Source: Coturnix japonica (taxonomy: Eukaryota; Chordata; Aves; Galliformes; Phasianidae). From it: a DNA stretch of 64,000 bases. Position numbers and translations under genes: made by a program. Positions within the stretch are counted from its first letter, which is position 1; every line of letters begins with the position of its first letter. Shown here one piece after another: positions 1 through 37,583 of the stretch. The stretch covers positions 6,450,157-6,514,156 of the forward strand of contig NC_029529.1 of NCBI RefSeq assembly GCF_001577835.2, read 5' to 3'. Under the pieces are notes generated by a model. The model ran no database searches and had not been told where the DNA came from. It saw nothing but the letters and a program-made list of their open reading frames with translations.

Positions 1-264
1 TTGCCACAAACAGTACTTTGACTTAAGTCCAGGAGGTACCCTGCTGGAAAAAACATCTTCAGTAACACAAGGTGCATGTTCTAAGACTCTGCTTTTCATG
101 GGTTTATGAGCGCTTCAGAGAACAGCTGGAGGAAACAGGAACTAAATACCACTTGCTGTACTGCACTGCTGATTATCAAGCATGGTTTTCAGCTGTGGTG
201 ATGACTGTACTTATAACAATGCAACACGTCAAGAAATAACTTGGCCTCTTTTCTCATAATGTAG

Positions 265-612
265 GTTGACAGTCACATTATGAAGGTTGTACAACAAATA
301 GTAAATCAAGCAAACTCTGGTCATCAGATCATCGTACAGAACGTCACCGTGGCAGAAAACTCCGAAGTAACCACAGATGCTGCAGACACCATCACCATTG
401 CAACTCCTGAAAGCCTCACAGAGCAAGTCGCTATGACACTGGCTTCTGCCATTGGAGAAGGAGCAGTGCTGACAACAGAAGGTAGCATTGAGACAGAAGA
501 AGCAACAGTGACAATGGTGGCATCAGAGGACATTGAAATAATGCAACATACAGGAGAGTTTGTTATTGCCTCCCAGGAAGGGGAGGTGGAAGTCCAGACT
601 GTGATTGTGTAA
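265..612 (+). CDS. Last coding exon of an unidentified gene (partial)
   Basis: A clean acceptor (pyrimidine tract, then gtag at 261-264) opens an in-frame exon that runs to a TAA at 610-612 and codes for 115 residues. The start of the exon reads VDSHIMKVVQQIVNQ. The rest is rich in Thr, Val, Ala and acidic residues (for example HQIIVQNVTV and the C-terminus VEVQTVIV). It has no zinc fingers, membrane segments or catalytic motif. Such acidic, hydroxyl-rich tails are common at the C-termini of C2H2 zinc-finger regulators, and I suspect one, but I could not match it to a named family. The upstream exons lie outside the window. It is tail to tail with ZDHHC4. In human, as I recall, INTS15 (C7orf26) lies next to ZDHHC4 and is transcribed in the same direction as it, so this neighbour differs from the mammalian order. 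Confidence 0.7.
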   Translation, partial: VDSHIMKVVQQIVNQANSGHQIIVQNVTVAENSEVTTDAADTITIATPESLTEQVAMTLASAIGEGAVLTTEGSIETEEATVTMVASEDIEIMQHTGEFVIASQEGEVEVQTVIV

Positions 613-1360
613 TGAGCAGCACATTACAGATGTTAAAGTTACTGTTTGTCTCCAGGTTGGGGAATTTGATCAGTCCTAGGTTTGCCGTTACAGTTGTTCA
701 GAGAGCAGGAGAGAGAATGTTTCTATAGGTAAATGGCTTAACAGGATCGTACAGCCCTGAGCTGTTTTCTGTTTAAAATGGGAATGACAGTATTTAAAGC
801 CCTCTGCATGGGCTTACTGTGAAAGTGACCACTATGTCATATTTGAGAGTTTTTTTGTGCTGCTCCTTCAAATAAAGGAAATTCCTTTGCAAAGCATTTA
901 CCTCTGACCATAGGACAGCAGCATCTTGGTGTTTAAAAGGGTTCATAAAGTGAAGCAAGTACGTTAGGGACTCAGAAGAGATGACTAAAATTAATCATAT
1001 GCATTTAAAACAAACCAAGAAAACCAAACCTAAGAAGTTCTGGTGTGCATTTACCACCAGTCAAACGCTTTCACGCCTTTAACCTCACTACTTTACTCCT
1101 CCTAAGGCACGGTACTGCAGTATTGTCTTTTTTTTAAAAGTATTTTATATCCTGGACAAGTAGCCTTATGTACTGGTCTATAAAGAACACATCATTGTAC
1201 CCTTGCCAAGCCAGACAGGCTACTCTGAGAGCTGGTCTGTTGGTGTGTAAAGCCATATTGTACATTAATTTTTTAGAACCATATAAGGATTTGTAATTGC
1301 ATATTGTACAGATTAGGCATGTAAATACATTTTTAATAATAAAGTTATTTAAAGTTCTTA
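613..1360 (+). other. 3'UTR of the unidentified gene
   Basis: The sequence after the stop is AT-rich and unspliced-looking. It holds two canonical AATAAA hexamers, at 871-876 and 1338-1343, so short and long 3'UTR forms of about 280 and 750 bases are both possible. A GT/TTT-rich stretch follows the distal hexamer. No long reading frame competes. Confidence 0.6.
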
Positions 1361-2526
1361 TTACGCTTTTCCTGTTATTTCCTGCTATATTATCATTCAG
1401 AAGCACTTACGGAAGGAGAAAAGAACAGGGCACATAACATTGTGTTTAAGAAACCCTCATCCTTTGGTGAGTCAAAGAACGTTTCACCCCAAGCAAATCT
1501 CTACAAGCTCAGATTTGTTCATCTATGCTTCTGGAGACCTTTCAAGTGATCTACAGCTAAATTCCAGTCAGAGGGATTACAGAAGGTTACTTTCATAGCC
1601 ATAAATGTACATCTCTCTTTGAAGGTTAAGTCAGAGGGTGTTTTTTTGGTTGTTTCTTTTTTTTAAGCCTGATAAATCACCCTTTGGAGTTAATCAGAGG
1701 CATCCCAGTATAGAAGTAGAAAAACCATATTACTGCTGTACCTTTAACAGGGTCCATTCAGCGAACACAGGAGGGCAGCCCAAGAATCAACTTCAGTTGC
1801 CATTAACTTCCCTTACAGCAAAATGCAAAGAAATACCTACAGCAGGGTCAGGATTTCAAACAACAGAATGAAAATGAGAAATGCCAGACAGATTAAGCTT
1901 GTAATCTGCCAGAACCTGCATCTCCAGAGCTCAATTTTTAATACCCTTTTCAGGATGCTGATGTTTTATCACAAGTCCACTACTTTAGTAATGCTAAGTT
2001 TCCCTTCTGAAAGCCAGGCGTTTCATACTCGTTAAAATCTGCTGTACAACATTGACTCTGCAAACTGCTGAATCTGAGTATTCCTGTTTTGTAGCTGAAT
2101 GTATGCAACTCCTACGCACTGTTAACAGCTTAAACATCGGCCAAGCAAAGATACTCACAAAAAGATGAAGCTTCCTCAAAGCTCACGACAGCTCTTTGTT
2201 AAGCTCTTCCCTTGTTTCTGTACAGAGAAACTCACTGTGATCTGCTGGTCCACACCTGCATCTCCAGCAAGTTTGTTAGCAGGATCTCACTGAGTAACTT
2301 AAATAGAGTTCTGCTGAGGCACTGTTAATCAGCACATTGCTGTCAGCTGTAACTCACTATCTTTCTGCAGTGCAAACACAGTGTAAGTAAGAGACAAATC
2401 AGTGCATTCAGACATTTACCACTTCCATATGTGTGGCAACGCTATGTTCCTCTAAGGTCTCCTGCAGGAAGATGTACATAAGATCTACCAAAGTAACTCA
2501 CAACCCACAAATGAAGAGCATTATCT
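1361..2526. other. Convergent intergenic region and ZDHHC4 3'UTR
   Basis: This is the gap between two genes that end towards each other. The right part must contain the ZDHHC4 3'UTR, read leftwards. The only minus-strand polyadenylation-like hexamer I see is an ATTAAA (tttaat on the plus strand at 1937-1942), which would give a UTR of about 600 bases. I see no repeat family or coding exon here. Confidence 0.4.
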
Positions 2527-5500
2527 TCATTTTTTCTTCTTTCTTTCCAGCACTGCAGGAGACTTAAAGATTTCCTTTAAATTCATCCAGACTCCTTTAG
2601 TGTAAACATTTCTGTAGACAGCTTGTGTGTCACAAGGCTGCAGTGTTAGGTGATGGAAATACCTGTATCTTCTGGATTTATACCACTCGTTGAAAGTTTG
2701 GTTGGTTAAGGCCAAGTAAAGGTTGAAAGAGCTGTATGCACCCAGGATAAGTGTGAGAAGAATAACAAAACCAAGCATGAAGACGATCCTAGGAAAAGTC
2801 AAGAAGAGGTGCTGCAAAGAAAAGAATGATTTGGTTACAAAGCTGGGTTATTAAATCACATGGCATAATAGAATACAGCATTTGTTATACATCACCTCAC
2901 TGTCATACTACAGAAATGGATGAAGGGAATGGAAAGTAAAATGACTGAAGTACCAGAGAGACTCTGTAACTTAAAATCAGCTTAAATGTGTGAGAAAATA
3001 TTCAGGGGTCTAAATTCCAGGGTAGAAGGGTCCTGCTTTACCATTCTTATCTCAAGGACTGATGGCCATTTCCTAAACCATACTAAAATAGATGGTCACT
3101 GGAATGCAGTCATTTTCATGTACCAGATCTGCTGAGTTAAAGCAGCTGAGACACAAAAATCCAATGAATGAGAATGTGAGCAAAATGCAACGAGAAAAAA
3201 CACATATTGTTAAAGTACTCTTCAGTGAGTTTTCTAAACTTAAATAGCTGTATAAATGAGTAAAAAACTGCCATCTGACTACATTCTACCTGTGAGAACA
3301 GGTGGACTTGAAGACCTCCCTAAGCAAAGACACACATAATTCTTTTTACAGGCTAACAGCCCAGCTAGTGTAAGCTTACCTGGATGAGAAAGAGGATCTC
3401 AACAGTGTGCTCCTGTCCTTGGTCATCAATGTAAGTCCCGTGCATCACATTTGACAGCAGCACCACTTGGATGAGAAACGTCGCGGTGATGATTGCAATG
3501 GTTGCAGCCATCACAGTCAGGGTGAAGAGGTAGAGGAAGAAATATTTTGCATTGAAGGCACCAATGCAGTTGTTGACCCACACACAGTGGTGATCAAAAC
3601 GATGTACACAGATATCACAAAAACCTGGTCAAAAGTGAGCAACAAGTCAATTATTTGATATTAAGTGATCGATTCCATTTTTAGACAGTTTAGGACAGCT
3701 CTGCATTCAAGAAAAGGAAATGAGAATTACAGTCACAATTAGATGCACATTGAACTGGATGACAAAACAGATGTAGAATGAATTGCAATTATTGACAAAG
3801 AACTAATTTGGGAATGTATTATTTCACTTGTCAAGGAAGTTGAAGTTCTTACTGCAGTGCTTTGATCTGGCTGGCTTTTCCATGTTGCACGTAGCACACA
3901 CAGTGCCTTTCTGAAATAAGACACCATCATATGCATAAGTCTTCATCAGTGATGCATGATTTGATTTTGTTACTATACCTGTGAAAGAATCAAAACAAAA
4001 AAGTAAAAGTATTGGCATTAGCAACGTTTTTAGGTTGTATTTTCCAACAGCCACAGCCCACATTCAGCATGAGCTCACCAGGATTGGCACACGAGCAGAG
4101 AACGAAGCAGCCCATGTTCCCAACCAGCAGCAGGTAGGGCAGCAGCAGCAGCACCAGGTGGAACTCCAGCTCCCAGCAGTAAACAAACACTTCCCATGTG
4201 TATTCAGCATAAACTGCTGCTTGCAAGGCTACGTGCAGGATAACAAACAAATAGTTCCTGCAACAGCAAGAAGATGGTCTAGTTAATACTCAGCATCTTG
4301 ATCAACAGATCACATACGCTCAGCAGAGACTTAGCAAATGCAAGGAGACACCTCTTTCAGGTTTTCAAGCCAGCACAGATTGCATATTAAGTGTTCTCTC
4401 CACCTGGTAGCTTCACCTTCCCTTCTTCACACGTACACTCCTTTAAATATGCCACCTAAACTCGCATCCATTATCAGCACATCCTTTGGATTAGTTTCCA
4501 CCAGCTAATCGAATGCAGTCTCACAGTCCCCTGGTGCTGCCAAAACATGCCATAGCAATAGACTATAAAACATTCAGCCCAAACACATCTGCTGTGCTAT
4601 GAAACCAAAGCAAACCCAAGTGAAAGGCACTCTTAAAACACCATAATGTTGTAAGTATATATATTACAGGTAGCTGTTCTGAAAGGATCAAAATACCTGC
4701 AGCACAAACTGTAACGTAGCAGTGACAGCTACACCAAGCTCATTAGATAATTGCTTCGTTGCTGACTGCACATTCAACAGTGAAACCACTCTCTCTTGGG
4801 CAGTGTTAACTAACACCAGAAAATCTGCACAGCAGGAAACAAACAACAGAGGTGTGCATTCAGCAGCTGTAAATATGATGCCCCTGAAGTACCTGGCATG
4901 CTCGAGTTGCTGCCCCCACAGGATGAGTATTTAAGAACTTTCTGTAACAGATCTTAAAGCGCCAGGTGTTACAGGATGCTGCTAAATTCACCTCAATCCA
5001 GCAGGATAGACATCATCAGCTTCCTGTGAGCCACCTGCACATCCAGGCTGCTGCACTAAGAGTAATGGGATTTGAGGGGGAGAGAGCAGGGATCACCAGC
5101 TCTGCCTGAATTCATTCTGCAGCTGCCAGGGAGTTTGCTGTAATTCTCCCATGGATGTGGATTCCCACCAGCGTGATCAACATCTGTTACCGTGGAAGCT
5201 ACTGAGCCACATTATTCATCAAATACGTTCAGACATGTCAGAGTATCGGCTTCTCAACACAAGTAACAGCAAGACAACGGTGTGGTAAACCACATTTGGT
5301 AATTATCAGAAATATTAGCAAAAAACAATGTCAAAAGCATGAAGTAAATGTGCATTACCGTGTGTGAAAGAGCCTGAGGAGCACCTTCTGTGTCACAGCC
5401 TGGAGCCAAGTGGGGATTATTAATGACAATACCTGAGGACAATAAAAAGACTGTGTTTATCTGAATTGCACACCACTTCTACCTGGTGCGCTGTTCAAAC

Positions 5501-7183
5501 AAAAACATAAGCTGCTAATCCTTCAGTTATAGAGCACTGGAGCCATATCAGCAGGGAGGAAGCTCATTTTGGGGGCACACAAGCTCCTGATTGGCATTTG
5601 CTGGGCTTTTCAAAAGGGGAGAGAGGTTCCACATTCCTGGAAGCCCAGCAGGCACAAACAAACGTATCTGGGTTAATGTGTGAAAGTTATAAGGAGCTTT
5701 CATCAGGTTATAGACTGTGTAACTGGCTAAGCAGGGGATAGAACTGAGCAATTTCCCAACTACAATATGCTTCACTGGGACATCTGACAGATGTAAGGGG
5801 AGATAAGCAAAGAGATCAAGCCTGCTGACCTCCAGAAAGATCAACAAACAAATACACAACACCAAAAAGCAAAACAACAAACCAACAACGCGCACCCCAG
5901 TTCCTTCAGCTACAGCTACAACTCAGTTTGACAGGCTCCACATCTGCCTAATTGCCATTTCCAATACAGCCAGACATGGAGAAGAAGAAAACTGCCTGTC
6001 TCCATTCGGTGGGATCCTCTGCAACTGTGTGTGACTGGGGAATTGTTTGGCTCTGCTGTTCAGAAGATGACATCTCTATAGCAACGCTCTGCTTTATCAG
6101 TGGAAGAAATAGAGCAGCTGAACCTATTTCTAGCAGACAGGGAAAGAAAACACAGTCACAGCTTTTTATCTTGGACGTGAAAGACCAGAAGGCAAAAAAC
6201 ATATGTAGAGTTGAGAGGATGCTAAATATTTTCCTTTTAACTGCTCTACCTCTTATCAGCAGCTCCAGTTAACAAGTCCTTTTAAAGGAGACACGCTATA
6301 GACAGAACCACACACAACCCATCACACAACTGCAGAATCAAAACTAAACCAGCTGTGTGCTAATTACAGCCTAACCTCATATTATTTCCTCACACACAGA
6401 GCATCAGTTCCTTGTAACTCAGACACCAAAGCGAAAAGCTCTCACGATGGTGATGGAGGTGTGATAGGATGAGAGCTATACATGAGCAAAGCTGCCCTGC
6501 ACGAGTGGAGCTCAGCAAATGGATGGGGGGTGGGAGATGCTGCAAACAGCTGTGTTGTGTGTGTGCTGTGTTGTGTGTGTGCTGGGTTACTTCCTAACAC
6601 ACAGCACACTGTAAAGGATCTCAATGGAGAGAGAACAAACAATTGCAGTGCGCTTCCAGAGTTACGCACCTCATTAATTAGGGCCAGAAATTAATCTAAA
6701 ATGAAGTGCCTGGAGATGTTATTTAGGACTAACTTTGCTTATTTCATGTCAATTGCATTTCTCCAAACGGGGAGCTCACAGCACAGCAGTGCATCAGCTG
6801 CTGATTGTGATGTTTCATACAAGTTCCTATTAAGAAATGTGGGGAAATAATGCATTTCTCTCCACGGTGATGAGTGATACTGGGAACAAAACGGGCACAA
6901 AGTCTGTTTAGACTCTCATAAACAGCACAAGTTCAACGATCTCCTTATCCCTTCCCTGTCAATACAGCCTTAGAGTTAAGCTGACCCCCCAGTCCTGCCC
7001 CACGGCCCGGTTCGGAGCCCCCCGAACCCACTGCCGTGTTCTGCCGTGCTCAGCCCTTACCTGGCCGGCAGTGCTGGCAGCCCGGCCCAGGCGGCCGCCC
7101 CCTCTCCCCGCGTGGCTGCAGTACAGCACGGCGACGGCGAGCACGAGGCACAGGTAGAGCAGCAGGAGCGGCAGAAAGTCCAT
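2527..7183 (-). CDS. ZDHHC4: ZDHHC4, DHHC palmitoyltransferase (complete)
   Basis: Protein S-acyltransferase that loads palmitate on its DHHC cysteine and passes it to substrate cysteines; the family sits in ER/Golgi membranes. Coding exons (minus strand, 5' to 3'): 7061-7183, 5359-5432, 4079-4257, 3853-3978, 3380-3624, 2527-2811. They total 1032 nt, giving 343 residues (human about 344). Visible features are an N-terminal hydrophobic signal-anchor ([17 protein letters not shown]), the TWEVF segment, [15 protein letters not shown] followed by [13 protein letters not shown], which make the zinc ligands and the catalytic DHHC, a TFNE version of the family's TTxE motif, an [15 protein letters not shown] PaCCT-type segment and a C-terminal KKKK that fits a dilysine ER-retrieval signal. 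I chose the ATG at 7183 because it matches the family's N-terminus and lies in the CpG island; the longer upstream open frame is CpG-island sequence. It is head to head with GRID2IP, as in human. Confidence 0.95.
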
Positions 7184-7460
7184 GCGCTGCTCCGAGGGCT
7201 GGGACAGCACCGAGATCATCGGCTGTCCCGGAACCACGAATGGAGGCCGAGGCTCAGCACGGCCCGGCACGGAACAGCACGGCCCGGCCCGGCTGCACCC
7301 GGAAGGGGCGGCTTCGGTGGGGGGAGTCCCAGGGTTGAGCTCCTGCCGTGCTCTCGTCCTGTGTCCGTGCAATTAACAGAGAAGGAAAGCAGGAGAAATA
7401 AAAGCGAAAGCTGTCGTGTCAGAGCGCTGTGCAGCTCTTGTGGCCCTGCACGGAGATCTA
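6960..7460. promoter_or_regulatory. CpG island at the ZDHHC4 start
   Basis: A dense GC- and CpG-rich block with many CCGG, GGCCCGG and CCGCC words surrounds ZDHHC4 exon 1 and its donor at 7060. The surrounding sequence is CpG-poor. No TATA box is evident, which fits a dispersed housekeeping promoter. It could also fire towards GRID2IP, but I see no GRID2IP exon next to it. Confidence 0.65.
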
Positions 7461-10400
7461 ATGGGAGCTCCATTGCTCCACGGCAGTTTAGCAGCGAATA
7501 GAAAGAACTTAACAGCAAAGTTTTGTTGCAGTTCAATCAGGTGTTCTGCAGCAGCACCAGGAGGCACTGGGGGTATTTCCACCATAAGTGCTTCAAATAT
7601 GACACGATTCTTCCATGATATGGTGCATATTCATCAATTGCACGTGAGATAATTAACATTCACGCACCTGTTTCAGGTAGTGGCTTATGAGGTTTCCACT
7701 CCGTGGTCTGTTCTTGTGCCTTGCGTCCTGCTGGCATCATCACAGTCCAAACAACTGCTCCTTCATCCAGTGGTCTTCCTCACTCACCCTCTGTATGGAC
7801 TGCCTTCATTGCATGCTCAGTAGTGGGATGCCAACTATAAGTAATTCATAGTACCAAAACCATAAAGCTGCTCACTCAGCACTTGGCCATTATTTCTGGA
7901 CATCTGCTCATCCTTGGATAGAGATAAGTTTGGCAACCTGTCTTTTAATGATATATACTGGGGTGCTGGAAGATAAGGAGGATAGAGGGGAGTATCTTGA
8001 TGCCTGCCTGTTGCATCCCAACCTACTCCCAGAGTGAGACAATTCAGCCTTGTGTGGAGGCCCTGGCTTCTTTTGATGTTTTATAAGCCTACTCACATCA
8101 TTTCAACATGCTTTCTAGTCCATAATACTATACCCATACTATTTGCAACATTTAAAAACTATTGCAGTTTTGCAAGCAAGAATTAATCACATAGTGCGAC
8201 AATTCAGCAACTATATTTCTAAAATATGCTACTAACATATATGGTATTTCTACTTTTTCACATCAGCTATTTCTAAGGACAAGTTACAAAATACATTGTG
8301 GCCTTCTTTAGGTTAACAAGGAGCTTCCTCAAGAACCAGCCCTAAAATCAGGTACTGGTGCTGGGTGGGAGTGGGTGGGAGCCCAGGGCTGGTTGCTGCC
8401 CATGGCTGTTAGTTGAAACCATCCTGGCCTGGCCGTGCTGCCCTGCTGCCAGCACGCGGCGATTGGGTTACTGTGCTGGGATAGTTTGCCACAGGAACTC
8501 AGCCAGGTGCTGCTGCCAGGTAACTGATCCAAAGCTCCGCAGTGCTGTGATGGTTTTGCCAGCTGATCCTCCGGGCATGCAGGTAAGGGCTGCAGGGTGC
8601 TGGGAGATGAGAAATGTGCTGGGCAGAAGGGGCTGTGGGGCATGAAGGGTATTTCACCATTTGGGTCTTGTTTTCCCTGGTATGCTCCTGGATAGCAGCA
8701 ATGGGGTCTGAGTGCAACCCAGGGCAGCAATCTGCAGCTCCACACTGTGCTGCTGGGCCATCACCAAGGGCTGGTTTTGTCCTCCTGATCATAGCGCACA
8801 TTCTGCACAGCTCTGGGTAAAGCCGTAGGTTTGGGATGTTGGAAGGAACTGTGTGTTTGGTGCAATGCTGTGCTTGCTTGGGACACTCGGGGCTTTGCCA
8901 TGTCTGTGCATTGTATATCTGTACCTTGCTCTGCTCCCAGGCCTCCTGGACTGTGCTTGGAGAAAAACAGCAGCAGAGAATAGAGTGAGCCTCAGCAAAG
9001 AGCTCAGTCAGCCTGAACACTGTGAAAATCAGTTAAAAGTCTTTTCTGATCTGAGTCTGGGAGGAGATCTTCAAGGAACCGCTTGCTATCCTTACATTTA
9101 AATTGGAAGCTCACAACTGATTTCTTGCAAGGATTAAGTAAGAACATCCCTTACAGTTGTGCCTGTTGGGCAGTCGGCAGCTCAGACCCTGTACACTTTT
9201 GCAGGAGTGCACCCTAAGCACCCAGCACACCAGCAGTGATGAGCAAAGCACAGTGTGCAGCCATGGCAGTTCTGCAGCTCCCTTCCTTAAGGCTTTGCCC
9301 AACCCCAGGTAGCCCAGGCTTCTGGAAAGCTGCTCCATGTTGCCCACCAGAAAGGCAGGATGACTCTCTGCACTGTATGAGGATGTGCTGCCCCTCTGCA
9401 GCCTCCTGCTCCTGCTGGTGCTGCAGCAGGACGTGTAATACCCTAAAACCTCTTAGCGTGCTAAGCCCTGGGATCCCTAAGTGCTGAGGAAGCAAAGGAG
9501 AAAATCAGAAATAGCAGCTTATGGGGGAGCTGGAAGCAGCATGGGGTCTGCGCTCAGGATGTGCCCTGTTGTGAAGAGCTCTCTCCTGCTTCTGGCAGCC
9601 TGGTAGAGGTGGCACCCCAGGCAGCACCCCACAGCCTGCCCAGACCCAGTTCTGCAGCATGGTGTGGGTTGTGGGGTGGACACCTCCACAGCTTCTGTGC
9701 TCCCACCCGAATCCCAGCCCCACGGGCTCAGAGCACTGCGTCCCACTGCTCGGCACAGCCCATCTTTGGATTTGCCCACATGGGTAATGGATTTCCCTCT
9801 ATGGGATCTAATCTGTTGTACCTCCCTTCAGGCTCTAATCCCCTCGAGCTGTAGGCTGAGGTCAGTTCAAGGCTCAGCCAGAGCTGGTGCAGCAATTGGT
9901 CCGTCTGTAGTTCTCCCTGTGATGGCAATAAAGGCAATTAGTGCAGAGAGGAATAAAGGCAAGGAAAGCATTGCTGGGTGCCCAGCCTCAACCTGGAGCA
10001 CCTGGGAGGGCTCAGCTGTGCAGTGAGTATATGGGGACACGGAGCAGCCAGCAGGGACCTTGTTTGGCTGTGTCACAGCAGCACAGGTGATGGAGGACAG
10101 CCAGGAACGCCAGGATCTCGTGGTGGGACAGACCTGCCCCGTCAGGCTGACTGGAGAGGAATTCTGTAAGTGCTGTAGCAGTAGAATGTGGAGGTGGAAG
10201 GATGATGTGACAGTGGCCAGCAGCCCAGCTGTAATGCAGCCAGCACTGTGTGGAGGAGGACATGGTTATTACCTTTAGTGTTGGTTTCCACAGATTGTTT
10301 GGTCCTTTTTAGCACTTCCTGATGAGGATGGCACCTGCCGTGCCCTTCCAATCTGCAGAGCAAGAAGCTCAGGATGCATTCCCAATGATGCTTCAGAGCG

Positions 10401-11222
10401 ATTCAGTTTGCGGAGTCCCCCTAAGATAATTTGCCCAGATAAAATAGTCTGTTTCATTTTTGTAAACGCTTAATGTGAGTTAAGTAACATGGATGGAATA
10501 AACATGGGAATAAACATGGGAATAAAAAGAATCTTCAGGCGGCTGAGATCAAATGAAGTGAAGCTCTGCATGCAAATTAATTGAGCTACTGTCAGCAGAC
10601 AGCAAATGTGCGTGTACTGCAGCAGCAGCACCCAAGGGGCTTGGGAGGACATCAGCTCTGCTGGTCTCATGTGGGGCAGAACAGAGGTTTAGGGCTGCTG
10701 CACCCTGAGCTCTTTTCCCCCCCTGCATCCTCCAAGTGGGTCCTAACATTGGAACTAAGTACAAAATGAGGGTTTGGAAGTCATCTTTGTGCTTCAGGGT
10801 GCTGTAGTCAGGTTAGTGGATGGACATTTTGCCCTTTTCCTTTGTGGGCAGAAAGAGATGTTTCAGAGGTCTGAGAGGATCTGGCAGATGCTGCTGGAAA
10901 TAGGGTTTGCAGCGTTGAGTATTGCAAAGAGCCACTGAATGTTGGTTCATCCGCACAATGTGTGCAAAGCAGTGACCTCTATGGACACACACAGCAGGTG
11001 CCTTGCTCCACTCCCATGGTGCATGCCATGTCCTCACTGCTAACTGTGCCAGTGGGAGAATAGGAACCATTTTAGAGGAAATACAAAAGAAAATGGCCCC
11101 TCTTGGAGCATTTTGTCCCCCAGGGTGTGGGGTCATGTCACACCCAATGCGGCATCTCCAGCAGAAAGCACTGCTCTTCATGGAACGCTCCCACATCACC
11201 ACCTCCCCTTTATGTCTTGCAG
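7461..11222. other. Intergenic or upstream region of GRID2IP
   Basis: From 7650 to 8320 the sequence is AT-rich and I recognise nothing in it. From 8330 it becomes GC-richer, like the GRID2IP introns. The first coding exon of GRID2IP begins at an acceptor (ag at 11221-11222), so an upstream leader or N-terminal exon should lie here or further left, but I could not identify it. A short 12-bp tandem (aataaacatggg, about three copies) lies at 10497-10530. The open frames here are short and unlike proteins I know. Confidence 0.4.
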
Positions 11223-11230
11223 TTGCAGCC

Positions 11231-35584
<24,354 letters not shown>

Positions 35585-37350
35585 CAACACAAGGTGCAAC
35601 AGTTCATTGCCAATTAAGTGCAATTTGCTCCCGTTTAGTTTGGTTGTAAATACGCTGCTGCCACCTGCTACCATCGAGCAGAACCGCAGGGGCCGGGAAG
35701 GCCTGGACACTGAGCACACACACAGATGGCTGCAGATGGAGACAGGGCTGAGGCACTGGTGCATGAAGGGAAACGCTGTGTTGGTTTGATGGCATCCTTC
35801 CTAGCATCCTTCATTTCCAGTGTATTGCAGAATCAAGGACTGCAGACACATCTGGGTGAAACCCCACTGCTCTGTGCTCCCATGGCACACAGTCCTGGCA
35901 TCAGTGGTTGCTGGAGCCCTGTCCCTCATCCCCATGGCCATGATCTGTGTGGCTGTGCAAGGTCCCAGCCTCTCATGCAGGATGCAGCCCCAGTGTTCCA
36001 CTTGCAGGTGCAAAGCCCTGATGCCAGGTGCCTGAGCTGGAAGCACCAGGGATGGGGTTCGCTTTGCAGCAATGCTGGGGCAATGGGAAGAAATGAGACC
36101 TCGCAGAACCCCGATGGCACAATATATAATCCTAAATGAGGATCCAGACTGGTTCTACCCAGCCGCCTGGGGGAGCAAGAAAAGTTCCACAGCCCTTCCT
36201 GGCCATCAGCTTTGCTTAAGGGTTTGTCAATGACTGACAGAAATCTTCCTGATAATCTAATATCATCAGCAATGGACTTATCTGAACTCACCAGGAGCCA
36301 GGAATCCCGGAGCATTTTGGTGCCTCCTTGGAAAGCACAAAATCATTGCTAGCTTAAAAACGAATTGGGGCCCTCTGATGCTGTGGTACTGCTCTGAGGG
36401 CAGCAGAGAGCAGCAAGAATGCACCCCGTGCCCTCTGGAACCCTCTCCCAGGGCTTGGGTCCCTTTGGCATGTGCAATGACTTGAGCAGTCCATGCAGGC
36501 TGTACCGGGGGCCTGAGAAGCATGAACACCCATCCTGCAGCAGAGGCTGATTGTTATAATCAAGTCAATTCCCTATGAGATGTCCCGGGACAAAGGGCTA
36601 GCAGCACCCTACGCTCCATGCACGTGCCTCCAGACCACGCAGCGCCTGTGAGCTTTGTGGCACAACACCGCAGCACGTTACCATTGCGAGGCACTGCTTG
36701 CTGCACAGCGCAGCCACTGCTGTGCATGTCCCACCCACCTGAGCCCCCCACTTGCCTAGGTGACTCTCCCCATGCTGATGCCAGAGTGAGAGCTCTTACC
36801 GTGCTGAAATACACAATTACCAACCGGTGCATTATTCATGGGAGACCTTATAACCATCAAATCTTTTGTTCTCAATATGTTTTTTTAACCCCTCTCCCCA
36901 CTTGTATTCAGTTTATACAGCTGTAAGTGCCAGGCAGTTCCCAGCCTTGTGCTGTCAGAGCTCTTCTCTCCCCCAGTGATGGCGCAGTGCAATGCACGCT
37001 CATCTCCACTTTACATTGCGGATGTTCTCACTGCATTCAGGTTTGGGTTTTTGTTGTGTCCTTTTTTTTGTTGCTGTAAACATGTATTAAACATTCAAAC
37101 CGCTGGGGGTTAATACGCAACTGTCATTAAACATGTGACCATGCTGTACATAGATTTTGCTATATGTTGTAACTTTCCAGGACAGCTGGAGCCCTGACCC
37201 CCCCTGGTATTTATATGTGAATATTTTCAAAGACCCAGAACTTCAGAGACATGGTTCTATCATTTGATAATGGGACTGTGTGTTTTCATGGGTCAGTCCC
37301 TACCTGATGCCTATGTGCTGTTCCCAAAATAAAGCTGCTGCCTTCTGCCT
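35585..37350 (+). other. GRID2IP: GRID2IP 3'UTR
   Basis: From the TGA at 35582-35584 the sequence runs about 1.75 kb to a canonical AATAAA at 37328-37333, followed by a GC-rich downstream region. The last 450 bases before the hexamer are AT-rich with T-runs, typical of a brain-gene 3'UTR. No competing splice or coding signal stands out. Confidence 0.6.
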
Positions 37351-37551
37351 CCTGGCTGCACACCTCACTATCGGTCCCTTAACCTGCATTGGGAAGGTGC
37401 ATCGTCTGACCCTGCTGTTGTAGGAAAAGTTGCTGCAGTCATGTAGAAGTTATTTGTGAGCAGAATTCAAGCCAGCATGATGAATATCAGCAGCAAATTC
37501 TTAAAATAGTAGGGATTTTTCTTTTTTCTGCAGCCCTCAGAAGAAAACAGC

Positions 37552-37583
<32 letters not shown>
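37552..37583. repeat. TG dinucleotide repeat
   Basis: TG units with one TATA interruption, about 32 bases, in the intergenic region after GRID2IP. Confidence 0.9.

Noticed and set aside
7650-8320. Possible degenerate transposon or LTR-like segment in AT-rich flank
   Set aside because: I could not identify terminal repeats, target duplications or any coding remnant, so no element is claimed.
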